Positions 26,997 to 36,245 of a stretch of DNA of 64,000 bases are shown here, piece by piece. The DNA is from Rhodobiaceae bacterium. Its GTDB lineage: Bacteria; Pseudomonadota; Alphaproteobacteria; RS24. The stretch lies in contig JAHEGN010000012.1 in the NCBI GenBank assembly GCA_024645085.1, positions 1-64,000 on the forward strand, written 5' to 3'. The notes beneath the pieces were generated by a model, which was not told where the DNA came from, searched no databases, and was given only the letters and a program-made list of their open reading frames with translations. The position numbers and the translations under genes were made by a program. Numbering within the stretch: position 1 is the stretch's first letter; the number at the start of each line of letters is the position of its first letter.

Positions 26997-28874
26997 CTAA
27001 GCGGTTCGAAACGCCTGCACATCCAATTGCCGCGTCATATGCCAATAATCCACCATCCGCCACGGCATTACTGAGTAGACGCGGTTTTTCGAATTTCGAT
27101 AATAAGTGTTGAGCTGAGGGTGCATCCAAATCAGGTCAGCGTGCATGGCATTATAGCGATCCATATAATGCTGTTGCGCTTCCGGCTTGGCATCCAAAAC
27201 ATCAATTTCTTGCGCCAACATTTCGCTAATGGCATTGGCAATATAATGCGCATGGCACTCGGCAATAAACATGCCACTGCCGCCATGGCCAAGCCCTGTC
27301 GTCGGCCCCGCCATCATAAAGAAATTCGGAAAATCCGGCACGCATATGCCCAAATAGGCTTGCGGGTCATCGCCATTCCACACTTGGTCGAGGCGTTGGC
27401 TGCGGCCGGTAATATTTAACCGACTGGCCATTTTAGTCACTTCAAAACCGGTCGCCATGACAACAATATCAGGCGTGCAGTGATTGCCCTTTTGGCCAAT
27501 CACATCGCTGGCGCTAAACGCCGCCACCCCTTCATTATACAGTGTCACATTGGGCTTGCGGATGGTGTCATACCACCCATTATCCAATAAAATACGTTTG
27601 CCATAGGGCGGATAGCTGGGCATGGATTTTTCAATCAAATCAGGGCGGCCATCAAGTTTGGCGATCATATAGTCGACCATTTCCTGCCGGTGCCGGTCAT
27701 TGACCCGATTCATTGCCCGCTCTGGATGCGGCCATTCAGGGTCTTTTTTCAAAAACGGCAGCAGCCCGTCGCCATAGCGCCAAAACATGGTGAAGCGAAA
27801 CCAAGCGGCGTAAAACGGCACATTTTCCAGCAAATATTGCGCCTGCGCGCTGAGCGCATCATGATAGCGCGGAATTGGCCGCGCCCATTGTGGGCTGCGC
27901 TGAAAAATTGTTAGCTCGCTCACCTCATCAGCAATTGCCGGCACAATTTGCATGGATGACGCGCCGGTGCCGATAATCGCCACCTTTTTATCCTTTAACT
28001 CAAGCGCCTCAGGCCAATGGCTTGAATGGAATATCGGCCCTTGAAAATCTTCTAATCCGTCAATCGGCGGTAATTTGGGCACGCTAATTTGCCCGACGGC
28101 GCTGACCAAAATCGGCGCCACCATGGTTTGCGCTTGCCCGTCCGCGACAATCTCAAGGCGCCAATTTTTCTCGCTCTCTTGCCAATCGACCTGCACCACT
28201 TCGGTGTTAAAGCGAATATGCGGGCGCACGCTAAATTCATCGGCCTTTTTCGAAATATAGGTTTGAATTTCCTTTTGCGGCGCGAAATAACGGCTCCAGC
28301 GTTCAATTTTGCCAAAGCTGAAACTATAGGCATGATTGGGCGTATCGACACCAGCCCCCGGATAAGTGTTTTCCCACCATGTGCCGCCGACATCTTGGTT
28401 TTTTTCCAAAATAATATAGTCGAGGCCTTTGTCATTCAGCAATTTGCCCAGCGCGATACCGGCAACACCGGCGCCGACAATAATAATTGGTGCAGCCGGT
28501 TTTTGGCCCGCCGTCGCAATGTCTTGGCCCAGTGCATGAAAGCCCATTTGCTCGCGCATCATCGGCGCATATTCTTCCGCTACTTTTTCGCTCAGACAAT
28601 GGCGCATCATAGTTAACAGCGTTGCCTCGTCAGGGCTGGGCAGGGCAGGCGCCGTGTCGGCCAAAAGCGCATCAGCCGCCGCCTGACAAATTTCGGCCCG
28701 CATATCATCGTCAAAGCCAGCGTCTTCGGCGGCAATCAAATTGACATCGCGACGCGGCGTATAAGGCGGCATCAACCATTTACCATCGCCGGTAAAATGA
28801 TACAAAACCATCAATAACACGCGCATATCGGCATGCGGCAAGGCGTCGATAAGCGCCTGTCTGTCTAATTGCAT
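26997..28874 (-). CDS. flavin monooxygenase with N-terminal extension, Baeyer-Villiger (HAPMO-like)
   Basis: A 625-residue FAD/NADPH monooxygenase. The FAD site GAGVAGIALG lies at about 130-139 and is followed by VGGTWWENTYPGAGVD. The Baeyer-Villiger fingerprint FxGxxxHxxxWP appears as FQGPIFHSSHWP. The NADPH site is GTGASSMQ. The first 125 residues are a helical extension absent from cyclohexanone monooxygenases but present in 4-hydroxyacetophenone monooxygenases. The likely reaction is ketone to ester or lactone. The ATG at 28874 overlaps the stop of the CoA-transferase gene by ten bases and has an AAGGAAG ribosome site; a longer start seven codons upstream is less likely. Last gene of the TetR-led leftward operon. 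Confidence 0.88.
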   Translation of the reverse strand: MQLDRQALIDALPHADMRVLLMVLYHFTGDGKWLMPPYTPRRDVNLIAAEDAGFDDDMRAEICQAAADALLADTAPALPSPDEATLLTMMRHCLSEKVAEEYAPMMREQMGFHALGQDIATAGQKPAAPIIIVGAGVAGIALGKLLNDKGLDYIILEKNQDVGGTWWENTYPGAGVDTPNHAYSFSFGKIERWSRYFAPQKEIQTYISKKADEFSVRPHIRFNTEVVQVDWQESEKNWRLEIVADGQAQTMVAPILVSAVGQISVPKLPPIDGLEDFQGPIFHSSHWPEALELKDKKVAIIGTGASSMQIVPAIADEVSELTIFQRSPQWARPIPRYHDALSAQAQYLLENVPFYAAWFRFTMFWRYGDGLLPFLKKDPEWPHPERAMNRVNDRHRQEMVDYMIAKLDGRPDLIEKSMPSYPPYGKRILLDNGWYDTIRKPNVTLYNEGVAAFSASDVIGQKGNHCTPDIVVMATGFEVTKMASRLNITGRSQRLDQVWNGDDPQAYLGICVPDFPNFFMMAGPTTGLGHGGSGMFIAECHAHYIANAISEMLAQEIDVLDAKPEAQQHYMDRYNAMHADLIWMHPQLNTYYRNSKNRVYSVMPWRMVDYWHMTRQLDVQAFRTA

Positions 28875-30073
28875 GCGACGCTTCCTTGCGCACAAAGCGC
28901 CTCAATGCGTGCTTGTTCAAACCCTAATTCTTGCAAAATTTCAACACTATGCTGCCCCAGCGCTGGACTATCGGCGGCCAAAGATGTGGCCTTGCCCTCG
29001 AATAAAATCGGCGGTGTTGGCACGGTAATTTTGCCCATGGTCTTTGTCACATAGCTCTCAATAGCGCCAATCGCGTTGATCTGATCATTGGCGCTTAACG
29101 TGTCGCGGCGCTCGCAAATCGCGCAGGGCACATCGGCCGCCTCAAGAATCGCCATGGCCTCGTGCACGCCAATATCTATTTTCGGGTCTTTCAGCACGCG
29201 CATGACCTTATCCATATTCACGGCCCGTCCGGCCATAGAATTAAACGCTGGATCATCGAGCAATTCAGCGTGTCCGAGCATTGGAAATAAGGCCTCCCAG
29301 TGGTGGTCATGCAAAGCGGCAATGGTCAGCGCCCCGTCTTTTAATTTTAGCACCTGATAATAGTCAGCCATTGGCGGCATCACCACGGCCTCGCTATCAT
29401 CGGCATCCAAGGTCTGGTTCATCATCATGTCTGGCCATAGAAAGGCGATACAGGCGTGTAGCATGGAAACATCAATATGCTGCCCAACCCCCGTGCTGGC
29501 GCGGGCTAACAGCGCTGCCGTCGCCGCTTGCGCCACCGTATAAGCGGTCACCTTGTCGCAAATCAGCGAGCGCACATAGGCATACTCATCGGCTGCCTCA
29601 CCTTGCAAATCGGTTAAGCCAGACAGGCCCTGAATGACATGGTCATAGGCCGGTTTGGCCGCCATCGGGCCGGTCGTGCCAAAGCCACTGACGGCAATAT
29701 AGACCAGTTTTGGGTTGAGCTGGCGCAATCTGTCACTGCCAAAGCCGAGCCGGTTCATCACCCCAGGGCGATAATTGTGCAAAATCACATCGGCGTCTTG
29801 CGCCAGTTGCGTCACCGCTTCTTGTCCGGCTGGCGATTTCAAATCAATGGCCAGCGATCGCTTGCCGCGATTGCAATTGTTAAACAATGTCGACATGCCA
29901 GCCTTTTGTGTGCCGATTTTGCGCATGGCGTCGCCCATGCCGGGCGGCTCAACTTTAACCACGCTGGCCCCTTGCCCGCGAAGCGTCATGGCGGCCAGCG
30001 AGCAGGTTATCATGGTCGATAATTCGATGACTTTCAGCCCAGCCAGAGGCTGTTGCGCTGTTGCTTGTGACAT
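28865..30073 (-). CDS. CaiB/BaiF family (class III) CoA-transferase
   Basis: A 402-residue transferase that moves CoA between carboxylic acids. Recognisable blocks are GLKVIELSTMITCSLAAMTL at the start, NRGKRSLAIDLKSPAG, NYRPGVMNRLG and AYDHVIQGLSGLTDLQG, whose Asp is the expected acyl-carrying residue. Length is typical. A GGGAGGG ribosome site supports the ATG. It lies between acyl-CoA dehydrogenase and BVMO in a leftward operon. It could activate the acid product of ring or ester cleavage to its CoA ester before beta-oxidation. Substrate unknown. Confidence 0.92.
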   Translation of the reverse strand: MSQATAQQPLAGLKVIELSTMITCSLAAMTLRGQGASVVKVEPPGMGDAMRKIGTQKAGMSTLFNNCNRGKRSLAIDLKSPAGQEAVTQLAQDADVILHNYRPGVMNRLGFGSDRLRQLNPKLVYIAVSGFGTTGPMAAKPAYDHVIQGLSGLTDLQGEAADEYAYVRSLICDKVTAYTVAQAATAALLARASTGVGQHIDVSMLHACIAFLWPDMMMNQTLDADDSEAVVMPPMADYYQVLKLKDGALTIAALHDHHWEALFPMLGHAELLDDPAFNSMAGRAVNMDKVMRVLKDPKIDIGVHEAMAILEAADVPCAICERRDTLSANDQINAIGAIESYVTKTMGKITVPTPPILFEGKATSLAADSPALGQHSVEILQELGFEQARIEALCAQGSVACN

Positions 30074-30106
30074 TATTCCCTCCCTAAATACGCATAGACA
30101 AGAAGC

Positions 30107-31249
30107 CTAAAGCCCCATTTGCTTAACCGTCAAGTCGCGCATAATTTCTTGCGAACCGCCGCCAATAGCTTGCACTTTAACTTCGCGATAAATCCGCTCG
30201 ACCGCATTGCCGCGCAAATAGCCGGCGCCGCCGAAAATTTGCATGGCCTCGCTGGCAATCCATTCCAGATTGGTCGAGCAGAAAAATTTCAATTTACTGA
30301 TTTCCGCAACCGGCGTGTCGCTAGTGTTGATGATTTCCGCCACTTGATTGAGATAGGCGTCCATGGCGTCGATTTTGGCCGACATATCGGCCAATTTGTG
30401 ACGGATCACCTGATGTTTAATCAGCGGTTTGTTGAAGGTCTGTCGGTCTGTCGCATAAGCCACACATTCGTCAAACAGGCGTATTGACATGCCGAGCATT
30501 TGCGCCGCCATCCAAAACCGCTCATTATTGAAATTATTCATAATGGCGTAAAACCCCTTGTGTTCTTCGCCCATCAGATTGGCAGCCGGGATGCGGCATT
30601 CGTCAAAATATAAAGTCGCCGTATCGGAGGCCCACCAGCCCATTTTGCGTTCAATTGGTGTGCGTGAAAATCCCGGCGTGTCGGCTTCGACGAAGAACAG
30701 CGATATGCCGCCCATGCCGTCGCCGCCAGTGCGTGCGCCGATGACAAAATAAGACGCCTGCATGCCGCCGGTGATGAACATTTTTTGGCCATTGAGAACC
30801 CACTCATCGCCTTCTTTGCGGGCGGTGGTTTTCATATTGGCCACATCGGAGCCGCCGCCCGGTTCGGTAATACCCAGCGCACCGCCTTTGCGGCCGGATA
30901 ATAATTCCGGCAAAACCCGCTGGCGAATTTCTTCATTGGCCAATTCGGTGAGCGGCTTCAGCATAATGGAGCGCGAGCCGACGCTGGCCATCAGGCCACC
31001 GGCTGAACTGCGGCCCATTTCAACGCCGCTGGCTTTGCGCATATGCGCATCATCAAAACCCAGGCCGCCATATTCTTCCGGAATATCGAAACCAAAAACC
31101 CCAAGGGCGCAAATCTTTTCGTTCATTTCATGCGGATAGGCGCCAGCCTCATCCCAGGCGTCGACATGCGGCCAAACTTCGGCTTCCAGAAATTTGGCGA
31201 TACTATCTTTGAAGGCGCGGCGCTGTTCATTTTCAAACGGGTTTATCAT
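30107..31249 (-). CDS. acyl-CoA dehydrogenase
   Basis: A 380-residue FAD enzyme making the first double bond of beta-oxidation. FAD/substrate blocks are GITEPGGGSDVANMKTTA (126-143) and WVLNGQKMFITGG. The Glu found in the IYEGT motif of medium-chain enzymes is Gly here (AIGGGSQEIMRD). E243 in NNERFW occupies the position used as base by isovaleryl-CoA and long-chain dehydrogenases. That suggests a branched or long-chain substrate, possibly citronellyl-CoA (AtuD-like) or isovaleryl-CoA. The gene overlaps the end of tetR by 17 bases and has an AGGAGAGAG ribosome site inside it. Confidence 0.92.
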   Translation of the reverse strand: MINPFENEQRRAFKDSIAKFLEAEVWPHVDAWDEAGAYPHEMNEKICALGVFGFDIPEEYGGLGFDDAHMRKASGVEMGRSSAGGLMASVGSRSIMLKPLTELANEEIRQRVLPELLSGRKGGALGITEPGGGSDVANMKTTARKEGDEWVLNGQKMFITGGMQASYFVIGARTGGDGMGGISLFFVEADTPGFSRTPIERKMGWWASDTATLYFDECRIPAANLMGEEHKGFYAIMNNFNNERFWMAAQMLGMSIRLFDECVAYATDRQTFNKPLIKHQVIRHKLADMSAKIDAMDAYLNQVAEIINTSDTPVAEISKLKFFCSTNLEWIASEAMQIFGGAGYLRGNAVERIYREVKVQAIGGGSQEIMRDLTVKQMGL

Positions 31250-31925
31250 GGCTCTCTCCTGTCCGTTGACGGGTTTCTAAATAGGGCGCAATCAGGCGAC
31301 CAAATCTATTAATGGCCCGATCAATCTCATTCGGATCGGGGGTGAAGGGTTGTTGCAAAATCAGCCCGCGCATAAAGGTGCGGGCAATCATCCAAATCTG
31401 CCGCACATCATCATCATCGCCATGTGGCGAGGCATAAAAGCCGACGACGGCGTCATCAAGCATGGCATTCCAGTCGCGCAATCGACTGCCGACACGGGCT
31501 TGCAATTTTTTATCCGTACGCGTCGCCATGAGCACTTCTGATAGGGCGCGGCCTTTAGAAGTGCCTGTCATATTGCGCGCCAGCCAGCGTAAATCGGCAA
31601 TAATATCGGTTTGGCTCAATTTTTTTGATGGCAGCGATGGCCGCAAAAGGCTCTCTAATAAATAGTCAATCGTCGCCACCATCAGCAATTCCTTCGATGG
31701 AAAATGGTGGGTCAGGGCGCCGCGCGACACATTGGCCTGCGCTTGAATACGGGCAATGGAAGTGTCGGCATAGCCAAATTTATCGAGGCAGGTGATTGTC
31801 GATTCCAGCAGAACACGGCGCGCTTCGTCCGATTGCCGCTGCCGAACGCCGACCTCATCCGCGTCGGCGGCGTCACCGGCGCGGGCGTTGTTCGCGACCG
31901 AATTAAGTTTTATTTGCGACGACAT
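31233..31925 (-). CDS. TetR family transcriptional regulator
   Basis: A 230-residue repressor-type protein. After about 30 disordered residues, the helix-turn-helix domain runs over about 35-80: LDKFGYADTSIARIQAQANV SRGALTHHFPSKELL. The rest is the helical ligand domain. The ATG at 31925 is preferred, with GGGAG six bases upstream; a TTG two codons earlier is possible. It heads the leftward operon and faces the rightward AtuA operon across 91 bases. That gap contains one perfect palindrome, so it most likely represses both directions and itself, with an acyl-CoA as likely inducer (inference). Confidence 0.92.
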   Translation of the reverse strand: MSSQIKLNSVANNARAGDAADADEVGVRQRQSDEARRVLLESTITCLDKFGYADTSIARIQAQANVSRGALTHHFPSKELLMVATIDYLLESLLRPSLPSKKLSQTDIIADLRWLARNMTGTSKGRALSEVLMATRTDKKLQARVGSRLRDWNAMLDDAVVGFYASPHGDDDDVRQIWMIARTFMRGLILQQPFTPDPNEIDRAINRFGRLIAPYLETRQRTGESHDKPV

Positions 31926-31965
31926 TAGCAACTCCCGAAAACAAGATTAGCGATAAATTTAGGAC

Positions 31966-31995
31966 TTTACAAGCAGAACAACCGTTCTGTAATAT
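31966..31995 (+). promoter_or_regulatory. promoter of the rightward AtuA/carboxylase operon
   Basis: TTTACA (31966-31971) and TAATAT (31990-31995) are 18 bases apart and lie 21 bases before the ATG at 32017. An AAGGGAGA ribosome site sits at 32003-32010. The leader would be very short. The TetR palindrome fills the spacer. Confidence 0.65.
31974..31989. promoter_or_regulatory. TetR operator palindrome
   Basis: CAGAAC-AACC-GTTCTG is a perfect 6+4+6 inverted repeat, placed exactly between the -35 and -10 boxes of the rightward promoter and 48 bases before the TetR start. Position and symmetry make it the natural site for the divergent TetR protein. A bound dimer would block RNA polymerase. Confidence 0.75.
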
Positions 31996-32016
31996 CAAAA
32001 TCAAGGGAGATAAAAC

Positions 32017-33807
32017 ATGTCCAAAAAAATTCGCATTGGCGGCGCTAGTGGCTATTGGGGCGAGTCGATGATGGCGACCCCACAATTGTTGCAAGTCGAA
32101 GGGTTAGATTATCTGGTCTATGATTTTTTGGCTGAAATCACCATGTCGATTATGGCCCGCGCCCGTGCCTCGCGGCCCGAAGCTGGCTATGCGACGGATT
32201 TTATCACCGGCGTTTTGAAACCAAATCTGCGCGACATTGCCGACAAGAAAGTCAAAATTTTAACCAATGCGGGTGGCGTTAATCCGCAAAGTTGCGGCGC
32301 TGCGGCGCGCGCGCTAATCGCTGAAATGGGCTTAAATTTGAAAGTCGCGGTGATTAGCGGAGATGATTTGCTGGCCAATGGCGATCAATTGACCGCCTAT
32401 AAAGACATGTTCTCCGGCGTTGATTTTCCCGAGGTTGACAAATTAGCCAGCGTGAACGCCTATCTCGGTGGCTTTCCAGTCGCCGCTGCCTTAGATGCTG
32501 GCGCTGACATTGTCATCACTGGCCGCAGCGTTGATAGTGCGGTGACATTGGGGGCGTGTATTCATGCCTTTGGCTGGACGCCGGAAGATTACGACCAATT
32601 AGCCGGCGGCTCATTGGCTGGACATATTATTGAATGCGGCCCGCAAGCCACGGGTGGCAATTTCACCGACTGGCACTTGGTCAAAGATAATATCGCCAAT
32701 ATTGGCTATCCATTTATCGACATTGACGCGCAGGGTGATTTCACCTGTTCCAAGCCCGAAGGCACTGGCGGCATTGTTAATATCGGCACTGTAGGTGAGC
32801 AAATGGTTTATGAAATTGGCGACCCGCAAGCCTATATGTTGCCTGATGTCACCTGCGATTTTTCCAATGTGACCATCACCCAGAGTGGAGACAATATCGT
32901 GCGTGTCGCAAACGCCAAAGGCTATCCGCCCAGCGATAGCTATAAAGTCAGCGCCACTTATTTTGACGGTTTTCGTGTCGGCACAATGATGAGTTTTGTC
33001 GGTCTTGAGGCGGCTGAAAAAGCGCGGGTTTTTGCCGCCGCCGCTTTTGAGCGCACGCGCCACCAATTGCGGCAGCACAATCTGGCAGATTTTGCAGAGA
33101 CCAGTGTCGAAATCCTCGGCGATGACAGCCAATATGGTGCCGCTGCGGGCCCGTCGAGCGCGCGCGAGGTGGTGTTGAAAATTGCTGCCAAACATGAAGA
33201 TATGTCGGGGGCTGGCGCTTTGCTGAAAGAAATCAGTGGTCTTGGTTTGGCGACCCCAGCTGGGCTGGCGATGTTTGCCGGGTCGCGCCCCAAGCCATCG
33301 CCTTTGGTGCGTTTGTTTTCTTTCCTGATTCCGAAAAAACATATTGCCATCACTCTCGATGTTGATGGCGTTGAAAGCCAAATCGACGTCACAGATGGCC
33401 AGCCCTTTGACGCCAATAAACTGCAGCGTCCTGACGCTCCAGCCGCTATTGAGCAAGATGGCTTGGTCGAAGTGCCGCTTGTGAAATTGGCTTGGGGGCG
33501 TTCGGGCGACAAGGGCAATAAGGCCAATATCGGCATTATCGCCCGCCACCCATCCTATCTCCCCTATATTTGGGCGGCGCTGGACGAGGTGACAATTGTT
33601 CAAAGATTTGGTCATTTTATGGCCGAAGGGTCGGGCTGCACGCGCTATTATTTGCCCGGCAGTCACGCCATTAATTTTCTCATTGATGAAGCCTTAGGTG
33701 GCGGCGGTGTTGCCAGCTTGCGCAATGACCCGCAAGGTAAGGCCTATGCACAAATTCTTCTTGATCATCCGATCGCTGTTCCCACTCATATTGCGGAGGC
33801 CGTGTAA
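32017..33807 (+). CDS. atuA: AtuA-like DUF1446 protein
   Basis: A 596-residue protein with the DUF1446/AtuA fold over about 1-450: RIGGASGYWGES, FLAEITMSIMARA, ILTNAGGVNPQSCG and VITGRSVDSAVTLG. An AtuA C-terminal ferredoxin-fold domain follows at about 480-590: LVKLAWGRSGDKGNKANIGI. AtuA is required for growth on citronellol/geraniol in pseudomonads, yet its reaction is unknown. It is the first gene of a rightward operon. Its stop overlaps the start of the carboxylase beta subunit by one base (TAATG). The symbol is by family and context. Confidence 0.88.
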   Translation: MSKKIRIGGASGYWGESMMATPQLLQVEGLDYLVYDFLAEITMSIMARARASRPEAGYATDFITGVLKPNLRDIADKKVKILTNAGGVNPQSCGAAARALIAEMGLNLKVAVISGDDLLANGDQLTAYKDMFSGVDFPEVDKLASVNAYLGGFPVAAALDAGADIVITGRSVDSAVTLGACIHAFGWTPEDYDQLAGGSLAGHIIECGPQATGGNFTDWHLVKDNIANIGYPFIDIDAQGDFTCSKPEGTGGIVNIGTVGEQMVYEIGDPQAYMLPDVTCDFSNVTITQSGDNIVRVANAKGYPPSDSYKVSATYFDGFRVGTMMSFVGLEAAEKARVFAAAAFERTRHQLRQHNLADFAETSVEILGDDSQYGAAAGPSSAREVVLKIAAKHEDMSGAGALLKEISGLGLATPAGLAMFAGSRPKPSPLVRLFSFLIPKKHIAITLDVDGVESQIDVTDGQPFDANKLQRPDAPAAIEQDGLVEVPLVKLAWGRSGDKGNKANIGIIARHPSYLPYIWAALDEVTIVQRFGHFMAEGSGCTRYYLPGSHAINFLIDEALGGGGVASLRNDPQGKAYAQILLDHPIAVPTHIAEAV

Positions 33808-35429
33808 TGCCGGTTTTTGAGTCCAAACTAAATGTAAATTCTGAGGCCTATGCCAAGAACCGAGCCGACCAGCTTGAGAAATTGGCGCATTTGCGCATGC
33901 TTGAGCAACGCGCTGAGGCGGCGTCGGAAAAGCGCCGTCCACGGTTTGAAGAACGCAATCAATTGACCCCACGCGACCGTCTGGCGCAATTGCTCGACCC
34001 GGGCATGCCCTATTTGCCGCTCTATAATATGGCCAGCTATTGCGTCGATGATCCCGATCGTGAAACCTCAATTCCCGGTGGCTCGGTGTTGGCTGGCATT
34101 GGCTTTATCAATGGCGTGCGCTGCATGGTATGCGTCGATGATAGCGGCATTAACGCTGGCGCCGCCACAGAAATGGGTTTCCGCAAAAACCTCGAAGCCA
34201 TGCGCTTGGCCTTGGCCAATAAATTGCCTTTCATCCATTTGGTGGAAAGCGCAGGCGCCAATTTGATGACCTATAAAGTCGAATTATGGGCCCATGGCGG
34301 CAGTGTGTTTTACACTTTGGCCAAGCTCAGCGCCGCGGGGATTCCAACCATGACCGTCTTGCACGGGCCGTCGACAGCAGGTGGTGCTTATATGCCTGGC
34401 ATGTCTGATTATAATGTCGGGGTGAAGCATAATGGCATGGCGGCGCTTGGCGGCGCTGCTTTGGTGCAGGCGGCGACCGGTGAAATTGCCGATGAACGCG
34501 AACTCGGCGGCAGTGAAATGCACTCATCCGTCACCGGCTTGATTGAATATTTGGCCGAGGATGACCGCGATGGCATTCGCCAAATTCGCGAAGTGGTAGG
34601 CAGTATTGGCTGGAACGCGCATTGCCCACCATTGCCGCAGCATGTTTTTGATGAGCCGCTTTATGACGCTGAAGAAATTCTTGGCCTCGTGCCGGTTGAT
34701 TATAAAGTGCCCTATGATGGGCGTGAATTGATTGCCCGACTTGTCGATGGTTCAGAGTTCACCGAATTCAAATCGCGCTTTGGCCCAAATTTGGTCTGCG
34801 TGCAGTCAAAAATATTTGGTCACCCGGTGGCTTTGGTTGCCAATAATGGGCCGATGGGGCCAGACGAAGCGGCCAAGGGCGCGCATTTTTTCCAAATCAC
34901 TGACCAAGCTAATATCCCATTGATTTTCCTTAATAATATCACTGGCTACATGGTCGGCACGGAATATGAGCGGGCCGGTATGATCAAACATGGCGCCAAA
35001 ATGATTCAGGCGGCGTCGAATATTCGCGTGCCAAAATTGACCTATTATGTCGGCGCCAGCTATGGGGCTGGTAATTACGGCATGGCCGGTTTGGGCTATG
35101 AGCCAGACTTCCTATTCTCATGGCCCGGCGCAATGACCGGCGTGATGAGTGGCGAGTCGGCGGCTGGCACGATGGAGACCGTGGCCATTGCCGGTGCCAA
35201 ACGTCGTGGCGTCGAACCGGATATGGCAGCTTTGGCCAAACAGCGGGCCGCGATTGAGGCAATTTTTGGCGGTCAAGAAGACGCCTTTTTCACCTCCGGG
35301 CGATTGCTTGATAATGGCATTATTGACCCGCGCGACACCCGCAAAGTTATTGGCTTTACCCTTGAAACCATTTGGGAGCGCAAGCACCGCAAAGTCCAGC
35401 CAAATGCCTTTGGCATTGGCCGGATGTAG
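33807..35429 (+). CDS. acyl-CoA carboxylase beta subunit (AtuC-like)
   Basis: A 540-residue carboxyltransferase of biotin-dependent acyl-CoA carboxylases. The N-half includes LTPRDRLAQLLDPG, VCVDDSGINAGA and FIHLVESAGANL. The C-half includes ITGYMVGTEYERAGMIKHGA and the SYGAGNYGMAGLGYEPDFLF block, characteristic of the methylcrotonyl/geranyl-CoA carboxylase beta group. It works with the biotin carboxylase/BCCP subunit at 36246. Carboxylation of geranyl-CoA or 3-methylcrotonyl-CoA is the likely step; AtuA next door favours the terpenoid substrate but does not prove it. Confidence 0.9.
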   Translation: MPVFESKLNVNSEAYAKNRADQLEKLAHLRMLEQRAEAASEKRRPRFEERNQLTPRDRLAQLLDPGMPYLPLYNMASYCVDDPDRETSIPGGSVLAGIGFINGVRCMVCVDDSGINAGAATEMGFRKNLEAMRLALANKLPFIHLVESAGANLMTYKVELWAHGGSVFYTLAKLSAAGIPTMTVLHGPSTAGGAYMPGMSDYNVGVKHNGMAALGGAALVQAATGEIADERELGGSEMHSSVTGLIEYLAEDDRDGIRQIREVVGSIGWNAHCPPLPQHVFDEPLYDAEEILGLVPVDYKVPYDGRELIARLVDGSEFTEFKSRFGPNLVCVQSKIFGHPVALVANNGPMGPDEAAKGAHFFQITDQANIPLIFLNNITGYMVGTEYERAGMIKHGAKMIQAASNIRVPKLTYYVGASYGAGNYGMAGLGYEPDFLFSWPGAMTGVMSGESAAGTMETVAIAGAKRRGVEPDMAALAKQRAAIEAIFGGQEDAFFTSGRLLDNGIIDPRDTRKVIGFTLETIWERKHRKVQPNAFGIGRM

Positions 35430-35435
35430 GAGACG

Positions 35436-36245
35436 ATGATGCAAATACCGGAAACAACCGTCATTGAATTAGAATTTGACGTCGATTGGGCGACCATCTG
35501 GTTGAACCGCCCCGATGCGCGCAATGCCATGTCCGATGAGCTGGTCAGCGAATTGCAAGCGGCGCTCGATTATGTCGCCAGTCGTAGCGATATTCGCGGC
35601 TTAACGGTGCGCGGGCGCGGCGATGTGTTTTGTGCTGGCGGTGACCTGAAAGGCTTTAAGGACAATTTCCAAAACGCCCGCACGCAGGACGAAGTGGTGG
35701 CTGATAGCGCCAAAATGGGAGATTTTTTCCTCACCGTGCGCTCAATGCCGCAAGTGGTTGTGTTTTTGCTGCACGGCGCCGCCATGGCTGGTGGCTTGGG
35801 CATGGCTTGCGCTGGCGACATTGTTATCGCCAGCAAAGACACGCGCATGGCTTTAACCGAAACCGCCATTGGCGTGGTGCCAGCGCAAATTGGTCGCTTC
35901 ATTGTTGAGCGGGTCGGCGAGTTTAACGCCCGCTATATCATGCTGACGGCGCAACGATTTACCGCCGTTGAGGGCAAGGAATATGGCTTGGTGAATTTCC
36001 TTGCCGATGATTTGGCAGCGGGTGAAGAAAAATTGGCTGAAGTCATTGCCAATGTGCGCCGCTGTGCTCCGAAGGCCAATGCGGCGACGAAAAAATTATT
36101 GCAGGCCAATAAGCAATTGGGCCCGCAGGAGATGATTCAATATGCCGGCCGGCTGTTCGCCGAAGCGGTGCAAAGTGACGAGGGGCGCGAAGGGGTCGCT
36201 TCCTTCCTCGAAAAACGCAAACCTAATTGGGTTCGGGAGCAGTAA
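35436..36245 (+). CDS. enoyl-CoA hydratase/isomerase (AtuE or methylglutaconyl-CoA hydratase-like)
   Basis: A 269-residue crotonase. The oxyanion blocks are FCAGGDLKGFKDNF (about 65-78) and HGAAMAGGLGMACAGD. LTETAIGVVPAQIG (about 130-143) keeps a Glu at the catalytic position, so hydratase activity is plausible, unlike the crotonase at 421-1221. By position between the two carboxylase subunit genes it should hydrate the carboxylated product, isohexenylglutaconyl-CoA in the atu route or 3-methylglutaconyl-CoA in leucine breakdown. Two ATGs in a row follow AGGAG; the second has the better spacing. Its stop directly touches the next ATG. Confidence 0.87.
   Translation: MMQIPETTVIELEFDVDWATIWLNRPDARNAMSDELVSELQAALDYVASRSDIRGLTVRGRGDVFCAGGDLKGFKDNFQNARTQDEVVADSAKMGDFFLTVRSMPQVVVFLLHGAAMAGGLGMACAGDIVIASKDTRMALTETAIGVVPAQIGRFIVERVGEFNARYIMLTAQRFTAVEGKEYGLVNFLADDLAAGEEKLAEVIANVRRCAPKANAATKKLLQANKQLGPQEMIQYAGRLFAEAVQSDEGREGVASFLEKRKPNWVREQ

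Noticed and set aside
32611-33666. 351-codon open frame antisense to the AtuA-like gene
   Set aside because: It lies fully within a clear coding gene, has no family motif and no ribosome site; codon bias of the real gene explains it.
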